DNA from: Sulfurospirillum diekertiae
Lineage (GTDB): Bacteria > Campylobacterota > Campylobacteria > Campylobacterales > Sulfurospirillaceae
Length of the DNA stretch: 64,000 nucleotides
Assembly (NCBI RefSeq): GCF_011769985.2
Contig: NZ_CP039734.2
Coordinates: 2,170,001-2,234,000, forward strand
Direction of reading: 5' to 3'
Shown here: one piece after another, positions 19,033-28,029 of the stretch
Layout: each line of letters opens with the position of its first letter
How positions within the stretch are numbered: the stretch's first letter is position 1
Made by a program: the position numbers and the translations under genes
Notes under the pieces: generated by a model
What the model saw: only the letters and a program-made list of their open reading frames with translations
Database searches by the model: none
Told to the model about the DNA's origin: nothing

Positions 19033-19707
19033 ATGAAACAGACTATTTTGATTATTGAAGATGAGGAAGATCTTTTAGAACTTTTAGAATATCATTTACA
19101 AAAAGAAGGCTATGAAACACTCGGTTTTTTAAGCAGTAAAAATGTTGAAAAGTGCCTTCAAGAAGAGCCCATCGACCTCCTCATCGTTGATCGAAATTTA
19201 CCCGGAGTGGAAGGCAGTGAGTTTGTTGAGAGCCTACGCAAAAAAGGGTTCACACAAGCCGTTATTTTTGTCACAGCCAAAGACAGTGATACAAACATTG
19301 AAGAAGGTTTTGTGCGAGGAGGAGACGACTACGTTACTAAACCGTACAATATGAAAGAGCTTCTTTTACGCATCAAAGCGATTCTCTCTCGTACTGCACC
19401 CAAAAATGAAAAATCATTACTCTCTTACCGTGACCTCAGTCTCGATCTTGAAGCACACCGTTTACATGTAAACACCAAAGAGGTCGAACTCACCAAGCTT
19501 GAGTTTGACCTCTTACGCACCCTCATTGAAAACAAAAGTTCTGTTTTAAGCCGTGAATTTTTACTCGAGCATGTGTGGAAAAATGATGAATTTTTTCAAG
19601 ATAAAACAGTCAATGTCGCCATCAATCGTCTCAAACAAAAGATAGATCCCACCAAAGAAAAAGAGTACATCAAGTCTATTTGGGGAGTAGGATACACTTT
19701 ATGCTAA
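19033..19707 (+). CDS. phoB: PhoB-like response regulator
   Basis: A 224-residue OmpR/PhoB-family regulator. The receiver domain has acidic residues in IIEDEEDL, the phosphorylated Asp in LLIVDRNLPG, and Lys in VTKPYNMKEL. The winged-helix DNA-binding domain covers the last ~95 residues (LTKLEFDLLRTLIE, SREFLLEHVWKNDEFF, NVAINRLKQKI, SIWGVGY). The location after phoU and before a PhoR-like kinase makes phosphate response its most likely role. The ATG at 19033 after AGAGGGA is chosen over the GTG at 19012. The gene carries an exact motif copy (19461, read LHVN). Confidence 0.9.
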   Translation: MKQTILIIEDEEDLLELLEYHLQKEGYETLGFLSSKNVEKCLQEEPIDLLIVDRNLPGVEGSEFVESLRKKGFTQAVIFVTAKDSDTNIEEGFVRGGDDYVTKPYNMKELLLRIKAILSRTAPKNEKSLLSYRDLSLDLEAHRLHVNTKEVELTKLEFDLLRTLIENKSSVLSREFLLEHVWKNDEFFQDKTVNVAINRLKQKIDPTKEKEYIKSIWGVGYTLC

Positions 19708-21089
19708 TGCTCCACCAACACATTACACGAGCACTCCTTGCACTTTTTTTAACAACACTTTTGCTCTCAGGTGCGATTAGCTACTTCGCCATCAAAAGTG
19801 ACAATATCGATCACTATCGCAACAACCTTGAATCCCATATCAATATTTTAGTACGTGAATTACCTCAAATGAACGACCTTGATAGTTTTGCAAAACGCTT
19901 TCGAGAGAGTACCGATATTCGTTTTACACTTATTAACGAAGAGGGTATGGTCGTTACCGACAGTGACCATGACAGCGAAACGATGGATAACCACTCGCAT
20001 CGTGAAGAGATGATTAAAGCGGGCAAAGCCTCTTTTGGTTACTCTATCCGTTTCTCCGATACCATGAAAAGTAATTTTTTATACGTGGCACACCGCTTTA
20101 GTATGAATGATCATGTTTACTTTTTACGATTGGCAAAAAACATCGACACCATTATGCATAACTTCTATGCCTTATGGTTTAAAATCGCCATTATCTTTAC
20201 CGTGACAATTCTAATGGGATTGTATGGGGCGTATCGTTTTAGTCAAAAAATTCGACAAGAGATCGATAACATTGTCGAAAACCTTCAGCAAATTGCTGAC
20301 AAAGATTATAGAATTAAACTCTCTTCACACTTTAGTATGGAGTTTTTAGAAATTTCCAATTATCTCAAAAAGCTAGCCTCCAAACTGGAAAAAAGAGCCA
20401 AACAAAAACGAAAATACACCGCTAAGATCAAGCTGATTAGTCAACAACGTAGCGATGTTATCTCTGCCATTAGCCATGAGTTTAAAAACCCTATCGCTTC
20501 CATCATGGGATACGCGCAAACGCTTTTGGATGATCCCAATACCAATGCACAAATTAGAGAGCGCTTTTTAGGGAAAATTGTTCAAAATGGGCAGAAAATT
20601 TCCAATATGATCGACCGTTTAGCGCTAACAACCAAATTTGAAAATGGTGATTTTACAACCCAAAACACCACATTTGACCTAGTGAAGCTGACTCAAGAAA
20701 TTGCACAGAGTTTTAGAGAAAAACAGCCTACCCGAACCATTCATACAGAACTTCCTGCAATGTATATGGTATCGGCAGATCGTACGATGATAGAGCTTGT
20801 CATCACTAACCTCATCGACAATGCCCTCAAATATTCTGAAGAAAGCATTACCCTTGTTCTTGAGAATGACGCTTTACATGTAAAAGATCAAGGCATGGGT
20901 ATCAAAAGCGAAGAGATCGAAAAAGTGACTCAAAAATTCTACCGCTCGAATTCACACTCATGGGATAACTCCATGGGACTTGGACTTGCTCTTGTGAACT
21001 ACATTCTTAAACTTCACAACACTACACTAGAGATACAAAGTAGCTTAGGTGTAGGATCTGATTTTTCGTTTAAATTACCTTCAAACTGA
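19701..21089 (+). CDS. phoR: PhoR-like sensor histidine kinase
   Basis: A 462-residue membrane kinase. It has an N-terminal membrane segment (residues ~10-30), a periplasmic domain of ~120 residues with an INEEGMVVTDSDHD PAS/CHASE-like core, a second membrane segment near 155-178, a HAMP-like stretch and the kinase core: ISHEFKNPIASIMGYAQTL (phosphorylated His), NLIDNALKYSEE, KDQGMGI and MGLGLALVNYIL. It overlaps the regulator gene by 7 bases, so the pair is translationally coupled. The sensed signal is presumably PstB/PhoU status; the sizeable periplasmic domain also allows a direct signal. One motif copy lies inside (20873, LHVK). Confidence 0.88.
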   Translation: MLMLHQHITRALLALFLTTLLLSGAISYFAIKSDNIDHYRNNLESHINILVRELPQMNDLDSFAKRFRESTDIRFTLINEEGMVVTDSDHDSETMDNHSHREEMIKAGKASFGYSIRFSDTMKSNFLYVAHRFSMNDHVYFLRLAKNIDTIMHNFYALWFKIAIIFTVTILMGLYGAYRFSQKIRQEIDNIVENLQQIADKDYRIKLSSHFSMEFLEISNYLKKLASKLEKRAKQKRKYTAKIKLISQQRSDVISAISHEFKNPIASIMGYAQTLLDDPNTNAQIRERFLGKIVQNGQKISNMIDRLALTTKFENGDFTTQNTTFDLVKLTQEIAQSFREKQPTRTIHTELPAMYMVSADRTMIELVITNLIDNALKYSEESITLVLENDALHVKDQGMGIKSEEIEKVTQKFYRSNSHSWDNSMGLGLALVNYILKLHNTTLEIQSSLGVGSDFSFKLPSN

Positions 21090-21132
21090 TTTATTATAAG
21101 ATAAACCCATCAATTTCGTCACTTTTGTTAAA

Positions 21133-21214
21133 GTTTTGGCCAGGTATCTGGCAAGCTTTAGCGTCCCAATGGCAAACGTAGCGTTGCAGGCTTTGCCTAC
21201 AACGTGTATCAAAA
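21133..21214 (+). repeat. Two-hairpin intergenic element, copy C
   Basis: Third copy in the same orientation. Hairpin 1 is GCCAG-gtat-CTGGC, in which the closing pair has swapped from C-G in copies A and B to G-C with pairing kept. Hairpin 2 is CGTTGcAGGC-ttt-GCCTaCAACG. The central GGCAAGCTTTAG matches copy B. It starts about 44 bases after the phoR stop and ends just before the thioesterase ribosome-binding site. Confidence 0.8.
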
Positions 21215-21230
21215 TAAAAAAGGGCTCAAC

Positions 21231-21650
21231 ATGTACAATATGGGTGAACCGCGCATCAAAATTGTTGCGATGCCAAAAGATACTAACCCCTCTGGTAATA
21301 TCTTTGGAGGCTGGATTATGTCGCAAATGGACATTGCAGGAAGCCTTGCTGTACGCGATCTCAACGTTGGACGCGTAGTAACGGTTGCCGTACAATCTAT
21401 GGAGTTTAGAGAAGCCGTTAAAGTAGGTGACGTTCTGAGTTGCTATGCTAAGATCATGAAGGTGGGGAAAACATCCCTTACCGTGCGTATTGAAGTCAAT
21501 GCCGAACGCTCCATTGAAGGGGCACACCGTTGTTTACATGTAACGAGTGCCGTGATTACCTATGTCAACGTTTCGTCGGATGGTAAAAAAATGCCCATTC
21601 CTTATACCGATAACGAACTCATAGCGCTCGGTATTGAAGTAAACGCATAA
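21231..21650 (+). CDS. yciA: YciA-type acyl-CoA thioesterase
   Basis: A 139-residue hot-dog-fold thioesterase. The signature PKDTNPSGNIFGGWIMSQMDIAG holds the conserved N, G and D residues of the YciA/acyl-CoA hydrolase group (split: NPSGNIFGGW and MDIAG), and VQSMEFREAVKVGDVL follows. It hydrolyses acyl-CoAs in the cytoplasm, probably as a hexamer. The ATG at 21231 is chosen because AAAAAGGG precedes it; the earlier GTG at 21204 lies inside repeat copy C. A near motif copy (21533) is read LHVT. The stop codon sits in the loop of a hairpin. Confidence 0.92.
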   Translation: MYNMGEPRIKIVAMPKDTNPSGNIFGGWIMSQMDIAGSLAVRDLNVGRVVTVAVQSMEFREAVKVGDVLSCYAKIMKVGKTSLTVRIEVNAERSIEGAHRCLHVTSAVITYVNVSSDGKKMPIPYTDNELIALGIEVNA

Positions 21651-21660
21651 TGCGTTTACT
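21638..21660. terminator. Hairpin around the yciA stop codon
   Basis: AGTAAACGCA and TGCGTTTACT form a perfect 10-bp stem whose 3-base loop is the TAA stop codon of yciA. It also covers the end of the convergent gene at 21656. The T-run is weak, so it may act as a two-way terminator or an RNA 3' end stabiliser. Confidence 0.65.
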
Positions 21661-22231
21661 TCTCAAGAACAAATTGACTCAGTGGGGTATCTGCGACCAT
21701 TAAATCCTCGATTACCCCTTTACCCTCTAAAATTCTAAGCTTTGCTCTCACCGTTATTCCGCTATTTTGTCTTAAAACTTTTTCAGCTTTTGGTGCTAAT
21801 TCCTCACGCATGTAAAAACGATCAAATGGTAATGAAAAAGAGACAAGTCTTGAGAGATCTTCTTTTTGAGTCATACCTTGATAGAGAGGATGAACATTCA
21901 CTTCCAAAAAATTTCCACTCAGTGGCTTTGTAAAGCGTATCTCTTTGATGCTATCCTTTTGATCACTGTGTTCAAAAATGGCATACGCTTTAGAATGTTC
22001 TCTCATAGTCTCATCCTCAGCGAGAGGTGCTTTTGTAGCCGTATCAAAACGAAGTGTAACATAGCGTCCCCGAAATGGATCATACGGATCAAGTGGCGAT
22101 ACTTTCAAATAAAAGACTTCACCTTCTTTGAGAATGCGCTCATAACTCATAATCTGAAAAACAATGACGCCAAGTTGTACTACACACAGAAGCCCAAAAC
22201 AAATCCACGAGAGGAGTTTCATATTTTTCAT
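21656..22231 (-). CDS. GDYXXLXY domain membrane-anchored protein
   Basis: A 191-residue protein with one N-terminal membrane segment (LLSWICFGLLCVVQLGVIVF) and a periplasmic or external domain. The segment DPYDPFRGRYVTLRF matches the GDYXXLXY domain, here with R replacing D. These proteins are nearly always next to DUF2157 genes, as here: its start overlaps the stop of the upstream DUF2157 gene by 4 bases. The function of the pair is unknown. Confidence 0.82.
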   Translation of the reverse strand: MKNMKLLSWICFGLLCVVQLGVIVFQIMSYERILKEGEVFYLKVSPLDPYDPFRGRYVTLRFDTATKAPLAEDETMREHSKAYAIFEHSDQKDSIKEIRFTKPLSGNFLEVNVHPLYQGMTQKEDLSRLVSFSLPFDRFYMREELAPKAEKVLRQNSGITVRAKLRILEGKGVIEDLMVADTPLSQFVLEK

Positions 22232-23577
22232 ACGCTTGCCCTCAACTTTCGTCGTACAAAAGCATTGATCACTAAAAACAATACGCCTGTAACAATAAAT
22301 GCCACACCTTTAGCTACCAAATCAAACTTAGCATCCATGAAATGAATCCAAACCGTTAATGCGATTAAAATCATCCCTTGATTGATCAGTCCTAAACGCC
22401 CCTCTTTGGCACCGCATACAATCATCCACGAAGCCCCCAAGAGTAAAGAAGCATTGATAAAGAGCATTGAAGCCAAAGCAGATACTTCGTGATGACTTTG
22501 AAGCTGTGTGTATATCAAGAAAATGACAGGGGTCAGTATGACAAGCACTTCGGCGGGAACCTTTTTAACCTTTTGTAAAAATAGCACTAACAGTGCTACA
22601 AAAAGCACGATTAGACTGATTGCCAGCCAACCCATCTGGCTAGGTGCTTGAATCATTGAATCCGCCCCATCCAGCCACATTCGTGCTCGAAATGAAACCT
22701 GAGTCAGTACCAAGAACAAAGCTCCAAATTTTCCGATGCGTTCAAAAGGACGTTGCCATGTTTTTTCACCATGCGAAAGATACAGCATTCCTGCCATGTA
22801 ATACAGTGCAAAGAAAAGTGCAAAATAATTCACCATGCTACGTAAATGAGGCATAGCACGCGTTTGCGTTAAGATTTCAACAAGAAAAACAAGAAAAAGT
22901 GAGATCGCAAGTCCCCAACTAAGGAGCAAGGTACCATTGGCATTTTTTGCTGTTCTCAGTTGCCACACATAGTAGCCAAGCCAACAAAGCATAATTCCTA
23001 ATAGTGCCCATGTGCTGAGAAAAGAGTCTGTATTCATTTCCAGCAATGTGCTTAAGTCACTTCGATGACTGATCCACACAACTGTCCACAAAAAGATCTG
23101 TAAAAAAGCGGCACCCGAAGAAGGAAGCAACCATGCAATACCAAAGGAGAGTAAGAGCCAAATACTCAGAAAATCAAACACCGTACCGCCCAAATGGTAT
23201 GTCTGTCCAATGATCGCCAACGATGCGCCCATCATCAAAAACCAAAAAATGCCACTCCCTTCTAGTAACGCTGTGTTGTTTGGCTTGTAGCGCTTCACAA
23301 AAAAACTAAACGTTTGTGCTCCCACTAAAAGAACAATGGCGAACAGTGTACGCTCCAGATGTCCCAACGCATCCCAATTGTAGGCTAAAAGGGAGATAAT
23401 GCCCAATCCTACAAGCGCAAATCCTAGCAGACTAAACGCGATACCTGAAGAGCGAGAAGACGTTTTTTCACCCACATAACGACGCAAAAGTACCTGTGCG
23501 CCTTCATCGGTAACAATACCCTCTTGAACCCAAGAAGGCAGCTCTTTCTCAAGCCATTGGTAAGTTTCTTTGCTCAT
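22228..23577 (-). CDS. DUF2157 polytopic membrane protein
   Basis: A 449-residue inner-membrane protein. The soluble N terminus (SKETYQWLEKELPSWVQEGIVTDEGAQVLLRRY) is the DUF2157 domain; the rest holds about 12-14 hydrophobic segments in pairs with Trp-rich loops. No transport motif or catalytic residue is evident. It forms an overlapping pair with the GDYXXLXY gene. The ribosome-binding site AAAGG is part of the TTTACATGTAAA copy at 23585, only a few bases before the ATG. Confidence 0.82.
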   Translation of the reverse strand: MSKETYQWLEKELPSWVQEGIVTDEGAQVLLRRYVGEKTSSRSSGIAFSLLGFALVGLGIISLLAYNWDALGHLERTLFAIVLLVGAQTFSFFVKRYKPNNTALLEGSGIFWFLMMGASLAIIGQTYHLGGTVFDFLSIWLLLSFGIAWLLPSSGAAFLQIFLWTVVWISHRSDLSTLLEMNTDSFLSTWALLGIMLCWLGYYVWQLRTAKNANGTLLLSWGLAISLFLVFLVEILTQTRAMPHLRSMVNYFALFFALYYMAGMLYLSHGEKTWQRPFERIGKFGALFLVLTQVSFRARMWLDGADSMIQAPSQMGWLAISLIVLFVALLVLFLQKVKKVPAEVLVILTPVIFLIYTQLQSHHEVSALASMLFINASLLLGASWMIVCGAKEGRLGLINQGMILIALTVWIHFMDAKFDLVAKGVAFIVTGVLFLVINAFVRRKLRASV

Positions 23578-23598
23578 AACTACCTTTACATGTAAAGA

Positions 23599-23928
23599 TC
23601 AATCAACGATAAAAAGCTTAGCTCCACTTGGTGTATACGAACGATGTGCCATCGTCTCATCTGCCACTTCGTAACTCATACCCGCTTGAAGAACGTGAAC
23701 TTCTCCATTTTTAAGCTCCGTATAAAGTTCACCCTCTAAACACAAAAGAATATGCCCTTTTTGACACCAGTGATCGGCTTTATACCCTGCGGTGTATTCA
23801 ACCATACGCACGCGAATACTTCCGCACTGTTTCGTACGCCAAAAGGCACTTCCACTCTCTCCTTTGTGTTCCACTTTTTCAACATTTTCCCAATCGGTTG
23901 TGCCAAAAGGGATGTTGGTCATATTCAC
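23599..23928 (-). CDS. DHCW-motif cupin protein
   Basis: A 109-residue single-domain cupin. YKADHWCQKGHILLCLEGEL shows the DHCW-type metal-binding motif, with HILLCLEGEL as the first cupin motif and a later DETMAHRSYTP. The family has no settled function. Its start overlaps the stop of the upstream HxlR regulator gene by 4 bases, so it is in an operon with that regulator. Confidence 0.85.
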   Translation of the reverse strand: MNMTNIPFGTTDWENVEKVEHKGESGSAFWRTKQCGSIRVRMVEYTAGYKADHWCQKGHILLCLEGELYTELKNGEVHVLQAGMSYEVADETMAHRSYTPSGAKLFIVD

Positions 23929-24272
23929 TTTACATCTCTTTTACAGCCATATTTTGCGGCATAAACTTCGCCAAATGCGTGCATAGAGTCAAGCACTTTT
24001 TTAAGCTCTAAACCGATAGGGCTAAGCGCATACTCCACACGAGGAGGCACTTCAGCAAAAACTGTTCGCTCAATAATATGATCGGCTTCTAACTCTTTAA
24101 GTTTTTGTGTCACTGTTTTTTGTGTCACTTGTGAAAAAGCTTCACAAATGTCTTTAAATCTTTTTTGTCCGCCTAATAATATATAAACGATAAATATTTT
24201 ACTTTTGTCGTTTATAATGTCCAATGTCAATGCTACAGGGCATTGCAACTCTTTTACGTCTGTTGTTATCAT
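23925..24272 (-). CDS. HxlR family transcriptional regulator
   Basis: A 115-residue winged-helix regulator of the HxlR type. The diagnostic CPVALTLDIINDKSKIFIVYIL has the conserved Cys-Pro start, here with DKSK replacing the usual G-K-W (split in two parts: CPVALTLDIIND, SKIFIVYIL). KRFKDICEAF, QKTVTQKLKELE and PRVEYALSPIG complete the domain. The conserved Cys suggests redox or electrophile sensing. The ATG at 24272 is chosen over the GTG at 24281, with AAGAGGTG upstream. It is divergent from an NAD(P)H oxidoreductase gene, its likely target. Confidence 0.9.
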   Translation of the reverse strand: MITTDVKELQCPVALTLDIINDKSKIFIVYILLGGQKRFKDICEAFSQVTQKTVTQKLKELEADHIIERTVFAEVPPRVEYALSPIGLELKKVLDSMHAFGEVYAAKYGCKRDVK

Positions 24273-24396
24273 TGTTGTCACCTCTTAATTTGTATTATAC
24301 CATAATCACCATTTTTGTTCTTTACTTACTTTTTATTCTATAATAAACTTTAAGGTGTTAAGAGGTATATTTTTCTAAATTTTTAGGAGAGATACT
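24273..24396. promoter_or_regulatory. Divergent promoter region, hxlR-like / oxidoreductase
   Basis: TATAAT boxes face both ways: 24339-24344 on the plus strand for the oxidoreductase, and the complement of 24294-24299 for the regulator. ACCTCTTAA at 24280 and TTAAGAGGT at 24359 are inverted 9-mers that could be paired operator half-sites, though the left one doubles as the regulator's ribosome-binding site. Confidence 0.45.
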
Positions 24397-24960
24397 ATGA
24401 AAAAAACATTGATTATTTTTGCACACCCCAACATCACGGAGTCCAAAGTCAACAAAGCACTTCTTGAGAGCATCAAAAATGAGCCAAATATCACCGTACA
24501 TGATCTTTATGCAACGTATAAAACCGTAGAGGCTATTGATGTTGCTAAAGAGCAAGCCCTTTTAGTCCAATATGATCGCATCATTTTCCAATTTCCACTC
24601 TACTGGTATAGCACTCCTGCTATGTTAAAAGAGTGGCAAGATAAAGTTTTGGGATATGGTTTTGCATATGGCCCAGAGGGTAGCAAACTGGCAGGAAAAG
24701 AGAGCAAAATCATTGTGAGTGTGGGTTCACCTGAGTACGCTTACCAAGCAGGTGCGTACAATAACTTTACGCTCAGTGAATACTTAAGACCGCTTTACTC
24801 AACCATTGTCTTTACAGGGATGGAATTTAAAGGGATTTTCGCATCTTATGGGGCGATGAAACTCACCGCAGAAGCGCTTGCAAAGGATGTTAAAACCTAC
24901 CAAACCATCTTGCATACAGATGACTGGAGCACTTCCCTTTTCAAATTTTTAGCAGAGTAA
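24397..24960 (+). CDS. NAD(P)H-dependent oxidoreductase (KefF/quinone reductase type)
   Basis: A 187-residue flavodoxin-like-fold enzyme. The start LIIFAHPNITESKVNKAL binds the flavin phosphate; FQFPLYWYSTPAMLKEWQDKV is typical of the KefF/NQO1/MdaB group. It is expected to reduce quinones or other electrophiles with NAD(P)H in the cytoplasm. It is divergent from the HxlR regulator, a common arrangement for quinone- or aldehyde-responsive detoxification. Confidence 0.9.
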   Translation: MKKTLIIFAHPNITESKVNKALLESIKNEPNITVHDLYATYKTVEAIDVAKEQALLVQYDRIIFQFPLYWYSTPAMLKEWQDKVLGYGFAYGPEGSKLAGKESKIIVSVGSPEYAYQAGAYNNFTLSEYLRPLYSTIVFTGMEFKGIFASYGAMKLTAEALAKDVKTYQTILHTDDWSTSLFKFLAE

Positions 24961-24963
24961 ACC

Positions 24964-24983
24964 AAAAGGGGCATGCCCCTTTT
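24964..24983. terminator. Bidirectional terminator palindrome
   Basis: AAAAGGGGCATGCCCCTTTT is a perfect 20-bp palindrome between two convergent genes, 3 bases past one stop and touching the other. GC-rich stem with A and T flanks gives a terminator in each direction. Confidence 0.8.
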
Positions 24984-26697
24984 ATGCCTCATCTTTGGGC
25001 AATACAATTGTGATAAACAGCCCACCTCGCTCATTGGTTGCATTGATGGAGCCTTGCATCGTCTGTTCAATAATCTGTTTGGACATATAAAGCCCTCCAC
25101 CATTGCCACGTGTCGGATCTTTTGTGGTAAAAAATGGATCAAAAACATGAGGAAGTTGTTCATCCGTCACACCACCTCCATTGTCTGAAACTTCAATAAT
25201 GACATAGTGCTCTTGCTCATACCCCTTAATGGTAATTTCACCATGAGCAATCTGCCGCTCAATAAGCGCCTCTTTTGCATTGTGAATCAGCACTAAAAGG
25301 ACATGCCCCAGCTCTTTCTTAAAAGTATTCAGCGCAATCTCTTGCGGACAATCCACACAAAATAAAATATCTCGATTGGCAATGCCACCATCGTTCATCC
25401 GAATACTCTCTTCAATACATTTCGATACTGAAAACAGAACTTTTCCCGTGTCTGCTAAAAAGAAATCTTTAAAATCATCAATCGTTGATGACATACTTTG
25501 AATTAAACTTCTTAGTTTTACAATCTCGTCTTCAAGGTTTTGAGGCGTGAGTTTTTTCATTTGGCTATCAAGATAAATCTTGCTAATAACCACACTAATG
25601 GTATTAAGCGGCTGTCTCCATTGATGCGCGATATTGCCCAACATCTCTCCTAAGGCTGCCAGTTTAGCTTGTTGAAAGAGCATTCGATCTTTAAGTCTGC
25701 TGTTCGCAACTTCTTCATCGATCTTTTTTTCCAAGTTTTTATTGAGATATTCTAGCTCTTCTTTTGTATCAAAGGACTCGCACAGTGCTGTTGAAATAGC
25801 ACCATATTCATTCTCTTTGAGCAAATATTTACGTAAAGGCTCTTTATTTTTAGCATTGAGCGCAACTGTGATGTCTCGCAAAGGAAAAGAGATAAATTTT
25901 GCAATCAAAAGGGCAAAAACGATCATCAAAATAACCGTATGCACAATGGTCAGCTTCAACTCTTTTTTACCATAGCGATCCAACACTTCACTCATTCGAT
26001 TATGAATATGTAAATAGAGTGTGCCTACTTTCTCGCCTTGAATTCCACTTAAAGGAATTTCATGGACGGTGTTATAGTCATCGTCATTTTGAATTGCACT
26101 TAAACGTGCCTCTGCAATTCCATAGCCACTAAGCTCTTCCAAAAATGCTTCATCCCAATGCTTTACAATCAGAACAAACCCTTTCGCTAAAGAGTTTTGA
26201 GCAATAGTCTCATCAATACGATGAATCGGCGCAACATAGCATTCTATAATTCCTTGCTGCGGTACTTTGGCATAGAAGTGTAAGAGCCCCGCATTGGCAG
26301 TATCAAACACCGCAAAAGGGATAAGCGTTTCAATCGCCTCTAAAAAAGGTTTATTGGATTCGGAAAAGAGGATTTTTTTGTTCTGATCCAAGATATACAT
26401 TCCATCGATACCAAATTGTACAATGCTTGCTCTAAGGTTATCTTCAGCCCATTGCGGATCTTTCGTATCGGTAAAATTGGCAAGGTCGTTCCACGCAGCA
26501 TAATCAAGTGCTTGTTTTTTAAAAGAGTCTGATTTTAAAATTAAAAGTTGTTTGAACCCTTGAACGATCTCTTGGGCATTCTGCTTAGCCATTGCATTGA
26601 CATTGTCGCGTTCATTCACCCAAATGAAAGCTTCAACACCAATAGCCACTAAAAAAGTTAACATTGTCAAGAAGAAAAAAGAGGACTTCACACTCAT
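24982..26697 (-). CDS. Sensor histidine kinase with CHASE4-like domain
   Basis: A 571-residue membrane kinase. A membrane segment at residues ~5-25 is followed by a ~220-residue periplasmic region whose KKQALDYAAWNDLANF and DGMYILDQNKKILF are typical of CHASE4; a second membrane segment follows near 250, then a HAMP-like linker, a coiled coil, and an atypical kinase core: GNIAHQWRQPLNTISVVISK, LIHNAKEALI, DNGGGV and GNGGGLYMSKQI. AHQWRQPL is the H-box style common in Campylobacterota stand-alone kinases. No response regulator is adjacent. The Met at 26697 after AAGGAG is chosen over the one at 26736. Confidence 0.87.
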   Translation of the reverse strand: MSVKSSFFFLTMLTFLVAIGVEAFIWVNERDNVNAMAKQNAQEIVQGFKQLLILKSDSFKKQALDYAAWNDLANFTDTKDPQWAEDNLRASIVQFGIDGMYILDQNKKILFSESNKPFLEAIETLIPFAVFDTANAGLLHFYAKVPQQGIIECYVAPIHRIDETIAQNSLAKGFVLIVKHWDEAFLEELSGYGIAEARLSAIQNDDDYNTVHEIPLSGIQGEKVGTLYLHIHNRMSEVLDRYGKKELKLTIVHTVILMIVFALLIAKFISFPLRDITVALNAKNKEPLRKYLLKENEYGAISTALCESFDTKEELEYLNKNLEKKIDEEVANSRLKDRMLFQQAKLAALGEMLGNIAHQWRQPLNTISVVISKIYLDSQMKKLTPQNLEDEIVKLRSLIQSMSSTIDDFKDFFLADTGKVLFSVSKCIEESIRMNDGGIANRDILFCVDCPQEIALNTFKKELGHVLLVLIHNAKEALIERQIAHGEITIKGYEQEHYVIIEVSDNGGGVTDEQLPHVFDPFFTTKDPTRGNGGGLYMSKQIIEQTMQGSINATNERGGLFITIVLPKDEA

Positions 26698-26755
26698 CGC
26701 GGCACTCCTTTTTAATATGCAAATAATGCATAACATGCTTTACATGTAAAGGGCG

Positions 26756-27436
26756 TCACCTACCTTTCGCGTAGGTCTCCCATCCTGCTTTTCGTAGCAC
26801 ACATGCAGGACATTCGCCACAACCATAGCCCCATGCATGCTTTTTATCGTGGACACCATTATAGCATGTATGTGACTCATCGATGACGAGTTCTAAGACA
26901 CCCTCTTGGTGTGAAAGTTCAAAGGTTTCAGCTTTTGTGAGGTGCATAAGCGGGTAATGGAAAGTGATGTTGGCTTCGCTTCCAAGATTAAGGGCAAGTT
27001 CAAGCGCCTTTACAAAAGGCTCTCTACAATCAGGATACCCTGAATAATCGGTCTGATTGACTCCAATGATGATATGCTCAATACCTTGTTTTTGCGCAAA
27101 TGCGTGCGCAAGTGTAAAAAAGATCGCGTTGCGATTGGGAACAAAGGAAGCAGGGAGATTGGTATGCGTTCTATGATGTGCGCCAATATCTTGCGTACCA
27201 TCAATTAAAGCCGAATCATTCAGTTGTGAAAAGGCATCTAAGCTGAGCAGTGTATTTTTTACATGTAACGCTTTGGCGATCTTCTCAGCTTGCGCAATTT
27301 CCACGCGATGCTTTTGGCCATAATCAAACGTAATGCTTTCAACACTATCAAAACGATTCTTTGCCCAACCCAGACAAGTCGTACTGTCTTGTCCACCACT
27401 AAAGACCACTAATGCTTTGGAAGCAATTTTTCCCAT
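26756..27436 (-). CDS. queC: 7-cyano-7-deazaguanine synthase QueC
   Basis: A 226-residue PP-loop ATPase that turns 7-carboxy-7-deazaguanine into preQ0 in queuosine synthesis. The ATP loop reads VFSGGQDSTTCLGWA; FDYGQKH follows, and the zinc site is C...CGECPACVLRK near the end. The start is the ATG at 27436, which shares one base with the queE stop codon, so the two are translationally coupled. A near motif copy inside (27258) is read LHVK. Confidence 0.96.
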   Translation of the reverse strand: MGKIASKALVVFSGGQDSTTCLGWAKNRFDSVESITFDYGQKHRVEIAQAEKIAKALHVKNTLLSLDAFSQLNDSALIDGTQDIGAHHRTHTNLPASFVPNRNAIFFTLAHAFAQKQGIEHIIIGVNQTDYSGYPDCREPFVKALELALNLGSEANITFHYPLMHLTKAETFELSHQEGVLELVIDESHTCYNGVHDKKHAWGYGCGECPACVLRKAGWETYAKGR

Positions 27437-28014
27437 TATTCCACTCCTAAAAACTTGTGCAACTGCACACTCAAGATAAATTGTGGATGTTCTTTGACAA
27501 ACTCCACACAAAAAGCAACATTTTCTTTGTTGGGTCGATCCATCTCATTTTGAGGCTGAATGAAGATGGGTTTGTAGCTTGAAAATTCAAGTATTTTTTC
27601 AACTGCAGACTCTTTGCTCACCACAAATTTAATCTCATCGTAGCCATATTTTTCAATTTTATCCCAATCTTTTGGGCTATAGGTCACCCAGTTAGCACTC
27701 GCAATGTTGGAAAAATTATAGCCATTCGTTTCGACAGAAACAGCATACATATACGCTTGCAAATAATCAATAAAACCATTAAGATTATAAATACTCGGCT
27801 CGCCACCTGTAATGATGACATTCATGGCAGGATAAGGCTTAATACGTGTTAACACCTCATCAAAACTAAGACTTTCATATTCTCCTTTGTGCAAGAACTC
27901 ATCACAAAAGGAACAGGTGAGATTGCACCCATACAGTCGAATAAAAATAGAAGGAACGCCCACATGTGCACCTTCTCCTTGAATAGAATAAAATATATCG
28001 ACGACTTTTAGCAT
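27436..28014 (-). CDS. queE: 7-carboxy-7-deazaguanine synthase QueE
   Basis: A 192-residue short radical-SAM enzyme that converts carboxytetrahydropterin to 7-carboxy-7-deazaguanine. It shows the start FYSIQGEGAHVGVPSIFIRL, the cluster-binding CNLTCSFCD (CX3CX2C) and ITGGEPSIY for SAM binding. Length is normal for compact QueE. It heads a queE-queC operon. A TATAAT box and an inverted repeat lie upstream. Confidence 0.96.
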   Translation of the reverse strand: MLKVVDIFYSIQGEGAHVGVPSIFIRLYGCNLTCSFCDEFLHKGEYESLSFDEVLTRIKPYPAMNVIITGGEPSIYNLNGFIDYLQAYMYAVSVETNGYNFSNIASANWVTYSPKDWDKIEKYGYDEIKFVVSKESAVEKILEFSSYKPIFIQPQNEMDRPNKENVAFCVEFVKEHPQFILSVQLHKFLGVE

Positions 28015-28029
28015 GCCACCCTTTTCCTT

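Noticed and set aside
24280-24367. Inverted 9-mers ACCTCTTAA/TTAAGAGGT as an HxlR operator
   Set aside because: The left copy is the ribosome-binding site of the regulator gene, so the match may be incidental; kept only as a remark on the divergent promoter.
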